Below the pieces are notes generated by a model, which was not told where the DNA came from, did not search any database, and saw nothing but the letters and a program-made list of their open reading frames with translations. A DNA stretch of 32,177 nt from an uncultured Clostridia bacterium. Lineage in GTDB: Bacteria > Bacillota > Clostridia > Christensenellales > CAG-138. Positions 21,774-28,969 of this stretch are shown one piece after another (position 1 is the stretch's first letter; every line of letters starts with the position of its first letter). The stretch covers positions 1 through 32,177 of the forward strand of contig CALGGM010000053.1 of assembly GCA_937915925.1 (NCBI GenBank), written 5' to 3'. The translations under genes were made by a program, and so were the position numbers.

Positions 21774-22411
21774 TTTACGTTCTCCTTTCTTTTATACCCG
21801 CAGTCACAGTACGGGCCGCCGGACGCAAGCGTGTACTCTCGCACAAACACCGACGCGCCGCCCGCCTCGCTCATCGTGTAATCCAACGCGCACATGGCGG
21901 GCGTCAGCTCGAAGATGCCAAGCTCGCGCAAAAGCGTGCAAATACCGCAGTGCGTAAACCGCGCCTCGTACCCGCTGCCGTCGGCATAGGGATGGAACGT
22001 CATGTTCCACGAATACGGATTGCGGTCCGCGGCGCGAAACGCCTCGGTTTTCTGCAGCCGCGCGATATCCTTTTTTGAAAACTTCCGCTTCCCGCTCATG
22101 CGGCAAAACAACAGCATCGGCTTTGTCATCATCGCCTCGCGGTAAAAGTCGGTCATCCGCTCCGTCGAGGGGTGCGGGGCCATATTGAGATAGAACGCCG
22201 CAAGCATTGCGCAGCTGACGATGTTCATCAAAAACCGATCGCCCTTTTCAAACGTCGGAAGGCGGTCGATGATTCTCCGGTATTCCGCCTTCGCATCCTT
22301 TCGGATCCGCCTTGCCGCGTCCCGATCGAAGCCGAGCACGGAGACGGTTTTCTTCTCAAACGAGTTTGCGAACAGCAGCCACATCCCCGCAGGCATTCCG
22401 GCGTATTTCAT
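21770..22411 (-). CDS. ATC hydrolase family protein, operon B copy 5
   Basis: A 213-residue member with C155-x18-C174-x2-D177 and C202-D-C. It starts MKYAGMPAGMWLLFANSFEKKT, like copies 1 and 4. ATG 22411 is used because it overlaps the upstream membrane gene by ATGA; a longer frame to 22591 lies inside that gene. Both ends are overlapped by membrane protein genes, which suggests this hydrolase works at the membrane with them. The very basic C-terminal end (CGYKRKENVK) is unusual among the copies. Confidence 0.82.
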   Translation of the reverse strand: MKYAGMPAGMWLLFANSFEKKTVSVLGFDRDAARRIRKDAKAEYRRIIDRLPTFEKGDRFLMNIVSCAMLAAFYLNMAPHPSTERMTDFYREAMMTKPMLLFCRMSGKRKFSKKDIARLQKTEAFRAADRNPYSWNMTFHPYADGSGYEARFTHCGICTLLRELGIFELTPAMCALDYTMSEAGGASVFVREYTLASGGPYCDCGYKRKENVK

Positions 22412-23133
22412 ACCGTTGCCCCTTTTTGCCGCTCCGCTTTCTTCGAGAGGATCAGAAGCCCGATGAACATCCAAAGGTTGCCCCAGCTGATCCACGCCGC
22501 GGTCATGGCGTTGCGCAAAGCGGTTTCCGGCAGGAACTTCAGAAGCATCAAAAGCGCCATCCCAACCGCAGGGCAGAAGATCCAGCACCAATTCGGATAG
22601 GGCGTTTTGCCCTTTGCAAACGCGGTGATATGCGCAATATGCTGCACGATCCAGAAGATAAAGAATACGATCGTCGCGGGCAGCAGAAAGTACGCCCCGA
22701 AGCGAACGGAAAGCGCAAGCGCGTTTTCGGGACTTGCGATCGCCATATACTTATAGAAGAACACGCACGCAAGGCACGGTACATGTACGCCGCACCCCGC
22801 AAACGCAAGCGTGCCGAGAATGCCGCTGCGGTAGAGATGCGCATGCTTTTCGGAATACGGCGCGATCAGCCGATAGATCGCAAAGTAGCTCAGCGCTTCC
22901 AAGGGGATCCCGATCATCCCCAAAAGCGCCGAGAAGAAGATGCGTCCGTCCGAAAGGTCGCGATAGGCGGAAAGGAATCCCTCCAAGCCCGCAACGGACG
23001 GATCGTGTACGCCCCAGCCGAGCAGCATATCGCCGACAAGCGTTAATAGCGCGCCGAAGATCCCAATGCACATAAGCTTTCGGATGCGCTTCCAATCAAG
23101 CGCGCCGCCGATGCCGATATCGTTATAGGTCAT
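22408..23133 (-). CDS. DUF6796-like multi-pass membrane protein
   Basis: A 241-residue protein with about six or seven hydrophobic segments. The first helix reads CIGIFGALLTLVGDMLLGWG; the same GDxL pattern starts the next gene upstream, so the two are paralogues. I associate this type with DUF6796, from memory. Further segments include several His and Cys near the membrane (GCGVHVPCLACVFFYKY, IVQHIAHITAF), which could bind a metal or heme. GGAGACGG precedes ATG 23133, inside the end of the previous gene (11-nt overlap). Function unknown; it is possibly a membrane partner of the hydrolases. Confidence 0.75.
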   Translation of the reverse strand: MTYNDIGIGGALDWKRIRKLMCIGIFGALLTLVGDMLLGWGVHDPSVAGLEGFLSAYRDLSDGRIFFSALLGMIGIPLEALSYFAIYRLIAPYSEKHAHLYRSGILGTLAFAGCGVHVPCLACVFFYKYMAIASPENALALSVRFGAYFLLPATIVFFIFWIVQHIAHITAFAKGKTPYPNWCWIFCPAVGMALLMLLKFLPETALRNAMTAAWISWGNLWMFIGLLILSKKAERQKGATV

Positions 23134-23860
23134 ATTCCGTCTCCTTCAGCTCGCCCGCGCGATCCATGGCGTTTAAAAGAACCAATCCGAGCAGCAGCAC
23201 CAGCGCATGCCCGAACGATTCCGTTCCGTGATCGAGCTGATCGATCGGCCACGGCAGCAGCGTAAAGAGGTTGCCGACGATGCCGGGCATCATCAAGGGG
23301 TTGCAGAGCGTGGCAAGGATGCGCTGTGCCGTGTTTTTCAGCGGGATGCGCTTCGTCCACACGAGCACGATCATCACGACCGTCAGCAGCGCGTCGCAAA
23401 GAATGTAGCCGATCAGCATCGGAGCGGCGTTCGCGTAAAACACGCGGTTTGCAATGTCCGCGGCGGTCTGCATGTCGCCGTAGCTTTGATACACGAACTT
23501 GAAGATCAGCGCAACCGTCATGAACATGGCATGGACGTAGGTCCACGCGACCGTGCCGGTCATGTACGCGACGCGGAACAGCCTGATCCATTTCCGGTCC
23601 TTCGGCGCTTTGAGATGCAGCTTTAAAAGCCCGTACATCCGATGGAAGCCCATGTAGTAGAGCAGCGAACCAAAGAAGCCGCAGAGAATGCTTGCGACCA
23701 TGCGCCATGTACCCATTTCAAGGTACGCGACGCGGACCAACAATCCGATGGATTCCGTCGATTGCTCCTTGCCGGTCGCGGCAAACAAAAAGTCCCCGAT
23801 TACATATAAAAGACATCCGACGATCCCGAGGATCAGTAATCTCTTGGAACGTTCCTTCAT
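23123..23860 (-). CDS. DUF6796-like multi-pass membrane protein, second copy
   Basis: A 245-residue protein with about seven hydrophobic segments, beginning LLILGIVGCLLYVIGDFLFAATG, which parallels the neighbouring gene. A middle helix with WTYVHAMFMTVALIFKF matches the spacing of the His-rich segment in its paralogue. GGGGGGAG precedes ATG 23860, and it follows the methyltransferase gene by 8 nt. Side-by-side paralogues of equal length suggest a heterodimeric membrane complex. Confidence 0.75.
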   Translation of the reverse strand: MKERSKRLLILGIVGCLLYVIGDFLFAATGKEQSTESIGLLVRVAYLEMGTWRMVASILCGFFGSLLYYMGFHRMYGLLKLHLKAPKDRKWIRLFRVAYMTGTVAWTYVHAMFMTVALIFKFVYQSYGDMQTAADIANRVFYANAAPMLIGYILCDALLTVVMIVLVWTKRIPLKNTAQRILATLCNPLMMPGIVGNLFTLLPWPIDQLDHGTESFGHALVLLLGLVLLNAMDRAGELKETEYDL

Positions 23861-23868
23861 ACTCCCCC

Positions 23869-24549
23869 CTATTTCACACAGCAGAAAATGCCCTCGGCGT
23901 TGACCGTGTGCACGTTCGCCTCGGTATACAGATCCGAAAGTCTCTTTTGCAGACTTTCCTTCGTCTCAAACGGCGGCGAAAAGAACTTCTTCGGAACGTA
24001 CATGTGCTTTACAAACCAGTCCGTGCGTTTGAATTCCTTCGCGATATAGAAGCATCCGCAAAAGATACCGCCCTTTTTCAGCACCCGGTACGTCTCCGCA
24101 TACGCCGCGTCCTTGTCCGGGAACGCGTGAAAACCGTTCAGCGACAGCACGACGTCAAAGCTTTCGTCCTCGAACGGCAGCGCGCCGACGTCGCCCTGCA
24201 CGAATGCGACGTTCTTTAGGTGCATCGCCTCCGCGCGCCGCTCGGCGTTTTTCATCATGTCCGCGGAATAGTCAAGGCAGGTGATCTTCGCGTTCGGCAA
24301 ACTTTGATACAGCGGCATGGTCAGAACGCCCGTGCCGACCGGAACCTCCAGCAGCGACCCCGAAAAAATCTCCGGGATCGGGCTTAACGCATCGTTGATC
24401 CATTGCGCCGCCTGTTCTTTTCCGAGTCCCCAGATCACGCTGTCCATCAGCTTTCCGAGTAACGTCGAGCGCGTGATGATCCCGTCGTACATCGTGCCGA
24501 TCGAACCGAGCGCTTTATAGGATTCCCGGATCTCCTCATGCCGTGCCAT
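23869..24549 (-). CDS. class I SAM-dependent methyltransferase (UbiE-like)
   Basis: A 226-residue Rossmann methyltransferase with motif I LLEVPVGTGVLTMPL (Pro in place of the usual Gly), acidic residue in ITCLDYSADMM, then FVQGDVGALPFEDESFDVVLSLNGFHAFPDK and YRVLKKGGIFCGCFY. The last 50 residues (KRTDWFVKHMYVPKKFFSPPF in substance) probably form the substrate lid. GGGAGGAAAT precedes ATG 24549, one base after the previous stop. It is one of four consecutive methyltransferases that open operon B. The acceptor is unknown. Confidence 0.87.
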   Translation of the reverse strand: MARHEEIRESYKALGSIGTMYDGIITRSTLLGKLMDSVIWGLGKEQAAQWINDALSPIPEIFSGSLLEVPVGTGVLTMPLYQSLPNAKITCLDYSADMMKNAERRAEAMHLKNVAFVQGDVGALPFEDESFDVVLSLNGFHAFPDKDAAYAETYRVLKKGGIFCGCFYIAKEFKRTDWFVKHMYVPKKFFSPPFETKESLQKRLSDLYTEANVHTVNAEGIFCCVK

Positions 24550-24550
24550 C

Positions 24551-25345
24551 TTATTTCCTCCCGACCAGCAGCGTCGAGCCCGAAAGCCCGAGCCATGCCG
24601 CTTCCTTCTTTGTCATGAACTTCCCGTCCGTTGTGTCATAGAGCTGTACGTCGGCATAGCCCTGCGCTTTCAGCTTTTTCACGAACGCGTCCATATCGCC
24701 GTAGCGCGCCGGGCTCATCAGATCGTGGATCGCGAACGTGCCGCCCTTTTTCAGCACGCGCAGCGTTTCCAGAAGAAGCTGCTGCTTATCCTTTCCGGTG
24801 ATGTTGTGATAAACATAATTGCTCGTCACCGCGTCAAAGGTTTCGTCGTCGAACGGCAGCTTCACGGCATTGCCCGGCATGAAGCGCACATTGTGGACGC
24901 GCTCCGCTTTGGCGTTGCGTTCGCAAAGCGCCTGACTGAACACGGTCTTATACCCGCCGCTCCAGATGTCGCAGCCGACCATCGACGCGTTCGGATTGCG
25001 CTTTGCGGAGGCAACCGTCAATGCCGCGCTGCCGCAGCCGACGTCAAGCCCCGTGCCGCCGTCGGGAAGTTTCACATACGCCGCCGTGCCCTCGACGATC
25101 GTCTTTGCCATCTTGCGCCTGCCGTTGTAATCGAACGCCCGGTGCAGCGACGTCATCCAGATCGCATAGAACAGAAACACGAGCGCAGCGACCCCGAGCA
25201 CGATCGCAAGGATCAGACGCGCCGTGCCGTGCAGGATCAGTCCCGTCGCGCCGAGCAGTACAAACAGGATCAGCATAATCGCAAACCCTGCCCAAAGCCC
25301 CGCAAGCATATTGTTCGGAACCCAATTCCTATAATCCGGTTTCAT
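24551..25345 (-). CDS. membrane-anchored class I SAM-dependent methyltransferase
   Basis: A 264-residue protein with two N-terminal membrane helices (about 14-37 and 42-63), then a cytosolic methyltransferase domain: LDVGCGSAALTVASA, MVGCDIW, FMPGNAVKLPFDDETFDAVTSNYVYHNITG, LRVLKKGGTFAIHDL. Tethering a UbiE-type domain to the membrane suggests a lipid-like or membrane-bound acceptor, in line with the ICMT-like enzyme of operon A. ATG 25345 is chosen over a longer frame to 25417 because AAAGGAG precedes it and it lies one base after the upstream stop. Confidence 0.87.
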   Translation of the reverse strand: MKPDYRNWVPNNMLAGLWAGFAIMLILFVLLGATGLILHGTARLILAIVLGVAALVFLFYAIWMTSLHRAFDYNGRRKMAKTIVEGTAAYVKLPDGGTGLDVGCGSAALTVASAKRNPNASMVGCDIWSGGYKTVFSQALCERNAKAERVHNVRFMPGNAVKLPFDDETFDAVTSNYVYHNITGKDKQQLLLETLRVLKKGGTFAIHDLMSPARYGDMDAFVKKLKAQGYADVQLYDTTDGKFMTKKEAAWLGLSGSTLLVGRK

Positions 25346-25346
25346 C

Positions 25347-25976
25347 TCATTCTCCTTTCGCCGCGAGGATCGCAAGCCACGGCTTTTCGGGATGGTGCGT
25401 GATTTTGACGCTCGCAAAGCCCGCTTCCTTTAACGCCGCTTCCAATTCCTCCGCCGTGTAGGTGTGCATGCCGTCGATGATCGTTTCAAACTGCTTGCCG
25501 GTTTTGTCCGTGCCGTCGGATTCGTTGACGATCAGAAACCGTCCGCCGGGCTTCAAAACGCGGCAGACCTCCGAAAAGCTCTTCGAGGGACCCGGCCAGA
25601 AATACACCGTTTCAAACGCGGTCGCAAGATCGAACGACGCGTCCGAAAATGCGAGTGCGGAGACGTCGCCCTGCTGCACCTTGATCCGTCCCGCTTCGAT
25701 TGCCTTGCGGTTATACGCCGTTGTCTTTTCCACCGACAGATCAGAATAATCGACCGCCGTCACGGCCGCGTCCGAAAAACGCTTACTTAGCTCTCCCGCA
25801 TTGCGTCCGCCGCCGCAGCCGAGCTCAATAATCGCGTTCGGTTTCAGATTGCGAAGCTGCAGCATGCCCCAGTCGCCGAGCTTCGCGTGCCCGCCGTTCA
25901 TGCTGCCGAGCATCAGCTTTCCCAAAAAGCCCTCCGGCTTTCTCGTCTGATTTACGCACTTTTTAAGCAGTCCCAT
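25347..25976 (-). CDS. class I SAM-dependent methyltransferase
   Basis: A 209-residue soluble methyltransferase: IIELGCGGGRNAGEL (motif I), VTAVDYSDLSVEK, VQQGDVSALAFSDASFDLATAFETVYFWPG and CRVLKPGGRFLIVNE. The N-terminus (KKCVNQTRKPEGFLGKLMLGSMNGGHAKLGDWGM in substance) resembles a common group of clostridial methyltransferases that start this way. AGGAGG precedes ATG 25976, which directly follows the stop of the first operon B gene. Substrate unknown. Confidence 0.88.
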   Translation of the reverse strand: MGLLKKCVNQTRKPEGFLGKLMLGSMNGGHAKLGDWGMLQLRNLKPNAIIELGCGGGRNAGELSKRFSDAAVTAVDYSDLSVEKTTAYNRKAIEAGRIKVQQGDVSALAFSDASFDLATAFETVYFWPGPSKSFSEVCRVLKPGGRFLIVNESDGTDKTGKQFETIIDGMHTYTAEELEAALKEAGFASVKITHHPEKPWLAILAAKGE

Positions 25977-26816
25977 TTATGCCTCCTTGTCAAACTCCAT
26001 TCGAACGATCCGCATCTTCATCATCCCGTCGCCGAGCTTTGCCATCAGGCGGAACAGCCCCGGAACCGACGGGTCCCTGAGATCGTTATAACCGAGCATA
26101 TATCCGCGGCTCGTAACCGTCGCGCCCGTCATCCATGCAAGATCGTCGAGCCGGTCTACCGCAAAGTAGTCCGAAATGCTCGTGACGCCCGCGTCCTTCA
26201 CCCACGTTTTCAGCATGATCTTCACTGCGCGCCTGCCCGCGGAATCGAACACGAGCCGCCCGCCCGGAAAGCGCTTCGCCATCAAGGGGAACAGCTTTTT
26301 GAGATCGTCCGTTTTGAAATAGTAGAATACGCCCGCCGCGATCAGGCAAACGCCGTTTGACGCGTCGATCGCGTCCATCCACTTCGGATCGTTGAGATTG
26401 CATCCGAGGTTTGTAACGCGCTCGCTTTCCGGCAGCAGCTCATTTCGCACCGCGATCACGTCCGGAAGATCGATGTTCACGATGCGGCACGTGCCGTTGT
26501 CGACGTTCTCCGCGGTCTGATCGAGCCCACAGCCGAGATTCACGAGCGTCGCCTTCGGATGGGTCTTGAGATAGCCGCGCATCTCGATCATCAGATCGTT
26601 CTCGCGCATGGCGACCTCCAATGCGCCGAATTGATACGCGGTGCTTTTCGCCTGCTTTTCAAGCCCCGAAAAATCGTAGTCGAGCCGTTCGATCAGCTCC
26701 ACCGCCTTGTCATCCCGAAACAGCTTCGGAAACCGCTCCGTGCACATCTTCCGCCCGTACAGCGGGATCACCAGCGTCTCCTGCACTGTATTGTGTTCGA
26801 TCCGAACCTTATCCAT
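25977..26816 (-). CDS. LCMT/TcmP-like O-methyltransferase, first gene of operon B
   Basis: A 279-residue methyltransferase of the leucine carboxyl methyltransferase/tetracenomycin TcmP type: an N-terminal helical region with YGRKMCTERFPKLFRDDKAVELIE, then LVNLGCGLDQTAENVDNG, the acidic IVNIDLPDVIAVR, and CLIAAGVFYYFKTDDLKKLF. Enzymes of this group methylate carboxylates or hydroxyls of small molecules, including polyketides. GAAGAGG precedes ATG 26816. It is directly downstream of operators O2 and O1 of operon B. As the leading gene it may carry out the defining step. Confidence 0.85.
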   Translation of the reverse strand: MDKVRIEHNTVQETLVIPLYGRKMCTERFPKLFRDDKAVELIERLDYDFSGLEKQAKSTAYQFGALEVAMRENDLMIEMRGYLKTHPKATLVNLGCGLDQTAENVDNGTCRIVNIDLPDVIAVRNELLPESERVTNLGCNLNDPKWMDAIDASNGVCLIAAGVFYYFKTDDLKKLFPLMAKRFPGGRLVFDSAGRRAVKIMLKTWVKDAGVTSISDYFAVDRLDDLAWMTGATVTSRGYMLGYNDLRDPSVPGLFRLMAKLGDGMMKMRIVRMEFDKEA

Positions 26817-26836
26817 TGTTCCTCTTCCCTTCGATA

Positions 26837-26852
26837 GTTAGCTTTTGCTAAC
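26837..26852. promoter_or_regulatory. operator O2 of operon B
   Basis: GTTAGCTTTTGCTAAC is a 6-bp inverted repeat with a 4-bp centre, 21 bp before the first gene of operon B. The same arms occur at the three other sites in the window. Its centre is 61 bp from O1. Confidence 0.85.
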
Positions 26853-26864
26853 CTCTGTCCCAAG

Positions 26865-26887
26865 AAAAAACTGTTCCGAGAAACAGT
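26865..26887 (-). terminator. leader hairpin with U run between O1 and O2, operon B
   Basis: On the minus strand ACTGTT (26887-26882) pairs with AACAGT (26875-26870), followed by a T6 run (26870-26865). Place and form match the hairpin in the operon A leader, although most of the stem sequence differs. Confidence 0.55.
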
Positions 26888-26896
26888 CCGACCAGC

Positions 26897-26945
26897 GGTT
26901 AGCGATTGCTAACCAAATACTATCACATCTTTCCGAAAAAGTCCA
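26897..26945 (-). promoter_or_regulatory. promoter PB with operator O1
   Basis: On the minus strand, -35 TGGACT (26945-26940), 17-bp spacer, -10 TAGTAT (26922-26917); O1 is GGTTAGCGATTGCTAACC (26897-26914). The 43 bases 26908-26950 are identical to 11294-11336 at operon A, which is strong evidence that the two operons share one regulator. Confidence 0.87.
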
Positions 26946-26978
26946 TACCGTAATATCGCTCTTTTGGAGATAAAAAAG

Positions 26979-27019
26979 AAAAAAGGTCCCGTCGTCTCCC
27001 CGAAAGATCGGTCGGGACC
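26979..27019 (-). terminator. terminator after the GNAT gene
   Basis: On the minus strand GGTCCCG (27019-27013) pairs with CGGGACC (26991-26985), with an inner CCGA/TCGG stem, followed by TTTTTT (26984-26979). It isolates the acetyltransferase gene from the operon B promoter downstream. Confidence 0.85.
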
Positions 27020-27124
27020 AAAGGCGTCGGCAAATCGCCGGACGAAAGCTCATCTATGCGGTCACGCTTCTTTCCGCGCGGTACAGGACTGCGCCGTCGG
27101 GACGAACTGCTTGAAGCGCCCGAT

Positions 27125-27619
27125 TTATAGACCGAAAACGATATCGTCTCCGTCGCGCTCCGGCAGCAGGCGAAACCCGAGCGAGCGGTACAAACGCTGC
27201 GCTTTGTCGTTGCCCTTCTCCGTCGCAAGCTTGATCGGCTTATCGGGGTTCGCCGCTTTCAGGATCCGGACGGCTGCCTCGGCGGCGCTTCTTCCGTACC
27301 CCTTCCCCTGATGGCTTCTGTCGATAAAATAACTCCACGTATACGCGTCGCCTTCGCCGAGCCACTTGCAAAGGTTGATGAATCCGATCGGCGTCATTTG
27401 CCCGTCACAGATGATGCAGGGGTAATTGTCCTCTCTGCACAGATATGCCCTGCCGATGGAAAACCACGCCGGATTGACAAGCTCCTTTTGCCCGTCGTCA
27501 AGCTGACATTCATATGCCGCATAGATCAAATCGGACTCCGTTTTCAGCGGTCGGATCGATACGCGCGCATCCGACCACAATTCCATTCCGACCGTTTCCA
27601 AATCCGATCTGATTCCCAT
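27125..27619 (-). CDS. GNAT-family N-acetyltransferase
   Basis: A 164-residue acetyltransferase. The acetyl-CoA loop is RSHQGKGYGRSAAEAAVRIL (Q/RxxGxG/A), preceded by beta strands around IGFINLC and YTWSYFIDR and followed by LATEKGNDKAQRLYRSLGF. The layout is that of polyamine or amino-acid acetyltransferases such as SpeG or RimJ-like proteins, but the acceptor cannot be told. GGAGGGG precedes ATG 27619. It is monocistronic between two terminators and is not part of operon B. Confidence 0.9.
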   Translation of the reverse strand: MGIRSDLETVGMELWSDARVSIRPLKTESDLIYAAYECQLDDGQKELVNPAWFSIGRAYLCREDNYPCIICDGQMTPIGFINLCKWLGEGDAYTWSYFIDRSHQGKGYGRSAAEAAVRILKAANPDKPIKLATEKGNDKAQRLYRSLGFRLLPERDGDDIVFGL

Positions 27620-27690
27620 AACCCCTCCGAATATCCCGATCTTTCGATTTCATTTTACCACAGCGCCCCTTGCCTTGTCACTGACAAAAC

Positions 27691-27715
27691 AGCACCGACC
27701 GCACGGATCGGCGCT
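27691..27715 (-). terminator. terminator of the LRR-aldo/keto reductase operon
   Basis: AGCACCGA (27691-27698) pairs with TCGGCGCT (27708-27715) with one A/C mismatch; the minus-strand transcript ends in GTTTTG. It lies about 95 nt past the reductase stop. The 190-nt gap around it holds no gene. Confidence 0.6.
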
Positions 27716-27810
27716 TTTGGATTGGAGTTGACGTCTTCAATGCGAGGTCTTTGTGAGGATCGACGTCATCAACGCCTCTTTCCCGCCCGAAGGCGCAGAT
27801 CCGTTTCGGT

Positions 27811-28959
27811 TCAATAACCGAAGACCGAGGCGGCTTCGTTCATGTTCTGTCGGATCTCCACGCCGAAGGGGCAGCGCGTTTCGCACGCGCCGCAGCCGAT
27901 GCATTCGCCCGCGTGATGCTTTAGAGCTGCGTAATGCTCGCGCACGGTTTCGGGGATCTCCTTTTGCGTCTTTGCAAGATGCAGAAACTTCGTGACGTCG
28001 GCGACGCTGATCTCCATCGGACACGGCGCGCAATGGCTGCAGTACATGCAGTGCCCTTCCCAATGGATCTTCGGGAACGACGCGAGCGCGGCGGCATAGT
28101 CCCGCTCGGCTTCGTCCGCGTCGCAGTATGCAGCGCTGTTTTGAAGCTGCTCCACGGTTCGCGCGCCCGCGAGCACGACGGCGACCGCCGGACGCGACAG
28201 CGCGTAGGAAATGCACTGATGCGCGCTTAACGCGACGCCCGCCGGAGACAGCTCCGCGTTCAGAAGATCGCCGCCCGCAAACGCCTTCATGACGGTGATG
28301 CCGACGCCCATCGCCTGACAGGTCTCATAAAGCCGCTGACGGTCCGGGTCCATGTTGGTGAGATCGTTCGCGTACGCCTCGTCGCTCCAGAGCTTCTCCA
28401 CGTCCTCGTCCGCGGGCTGCAGATCGTAGCAGGGATTGACCGAGAACATCAGCACCTCGATCCCGCCCTCCTTGACGGCGCGCTCCGCGACGAGCGGATT
28501 GTGGCTCGAAAGCCCGATATGGCGAATGCGTCCCGCCGCCTTGAGCTCCCGCGCGTAATCGAGGATCCCGGAACGCACGATCTCCTCCCAATCCGACATC
28601 GCGTCGCAATAATGGATCATGCCGACGTCGAGATAATCGGTGTCCAGAAGCCGCATCATCTCCTCGAAGCCCGCCTTGGTTTCCGCAAGGTCGCGGGTGC
28701 GGAGATACTGCCCGTCCTTCCACACGGAGCACAGATGCGACTGGATGAGGAACTTCTCGCGTCTGCCCTTTAAAGCCCTGCCGACCGCTGCGCGGACGTC
28801 CGGATCGGACGCGTACAGATCGAAATAATTGATCCCGAGCGCCTCCGCCACGTCAAACAGCTTTTCTGCCATGGTATAACCGTCCTCGAAAAAGCCCTCG
28901 CAGCCCATGCCGATGACGCTTGCCTTTAATCCGGTATTGCCCAACTCTCTGTAATCCAT
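27811..28959 (-). CDS. aldo/keto reductase with C-terminal 2[4Fe-4S] domain
   Basis: A 382-residue oxidoreductase. The N-terminal barrel (about 1-290) keeps the aldo/keto reductase Asp47, Tyr49 (FDLYASDP) and His116 (MIHYCD), but the catalytic Lys position is occupied by His75 (LIQSH), which I have seen in other iron-sulfur members. The C-terminal part has two cluster motifs: C304, C307, C310, C313-Pro and C353, C356, C359, C363-Pro. Such anaerobe enzymes probably pass electrons between ferredoxin and a carbonyl or NAD(P)H. ATG 28959 is chosen over 28998 because AGGAGG precedes it and the longer frame overlaps the LRR gene. It follows the LRR lipoprotein by 10 nt. Confidence 0.92.
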   Translation of the reverse strand: MDYRELGNTGLKASVIGMGCEGFFEDGYTMAEKLFDVAEALGINYFDLYASDPDVRAAVGRALKGRREKFLIQSHLCSVWKDGQYLRTRDLAETKAGFEEMMRLLDTDYLDVGMIHYCDAMSDWEEIVRSGILDYARELKAAGRIRHIGLSSHNPLVAERAVKEGGIEVLMFSVNPCYDLQPADEDVEKLWSDEAYANDLTNMDPDRQRLYETCQAMGVGITVMKAFAGGDLLNAELSPAGVALSAHQCISYALSRPAVAVVLAGARTVEQLQNSAAYCDADEAERDYAAALASFPKIHWEGHCMYCSHCAPCPMEISVADVTKFLHLAKTQKEIPETVREHYAALKHHAGECIGCGACETRCPFGVEIRQNMNEAASVFGY

Positions 28960-28969
28960 ACGCTCCTCC

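Noticed and set aside
20742..21881. 379-codon plus-strand frame
   Set aside because: It lies over the MBL and DxxxxD genes, is rich in Arg, His and Asp, and has no family resemblance. The minus-strand genes have motifs and ribosome sites.
7293..26816. operons A and B as a ribosomal peptide or polyketide cluster
   Set aside because: No precursor peptide, cyclodehydratase, ketosynthase, carrier protein or transporter is present. Methyltransferases and hydrolases alone do not define such a cluster.
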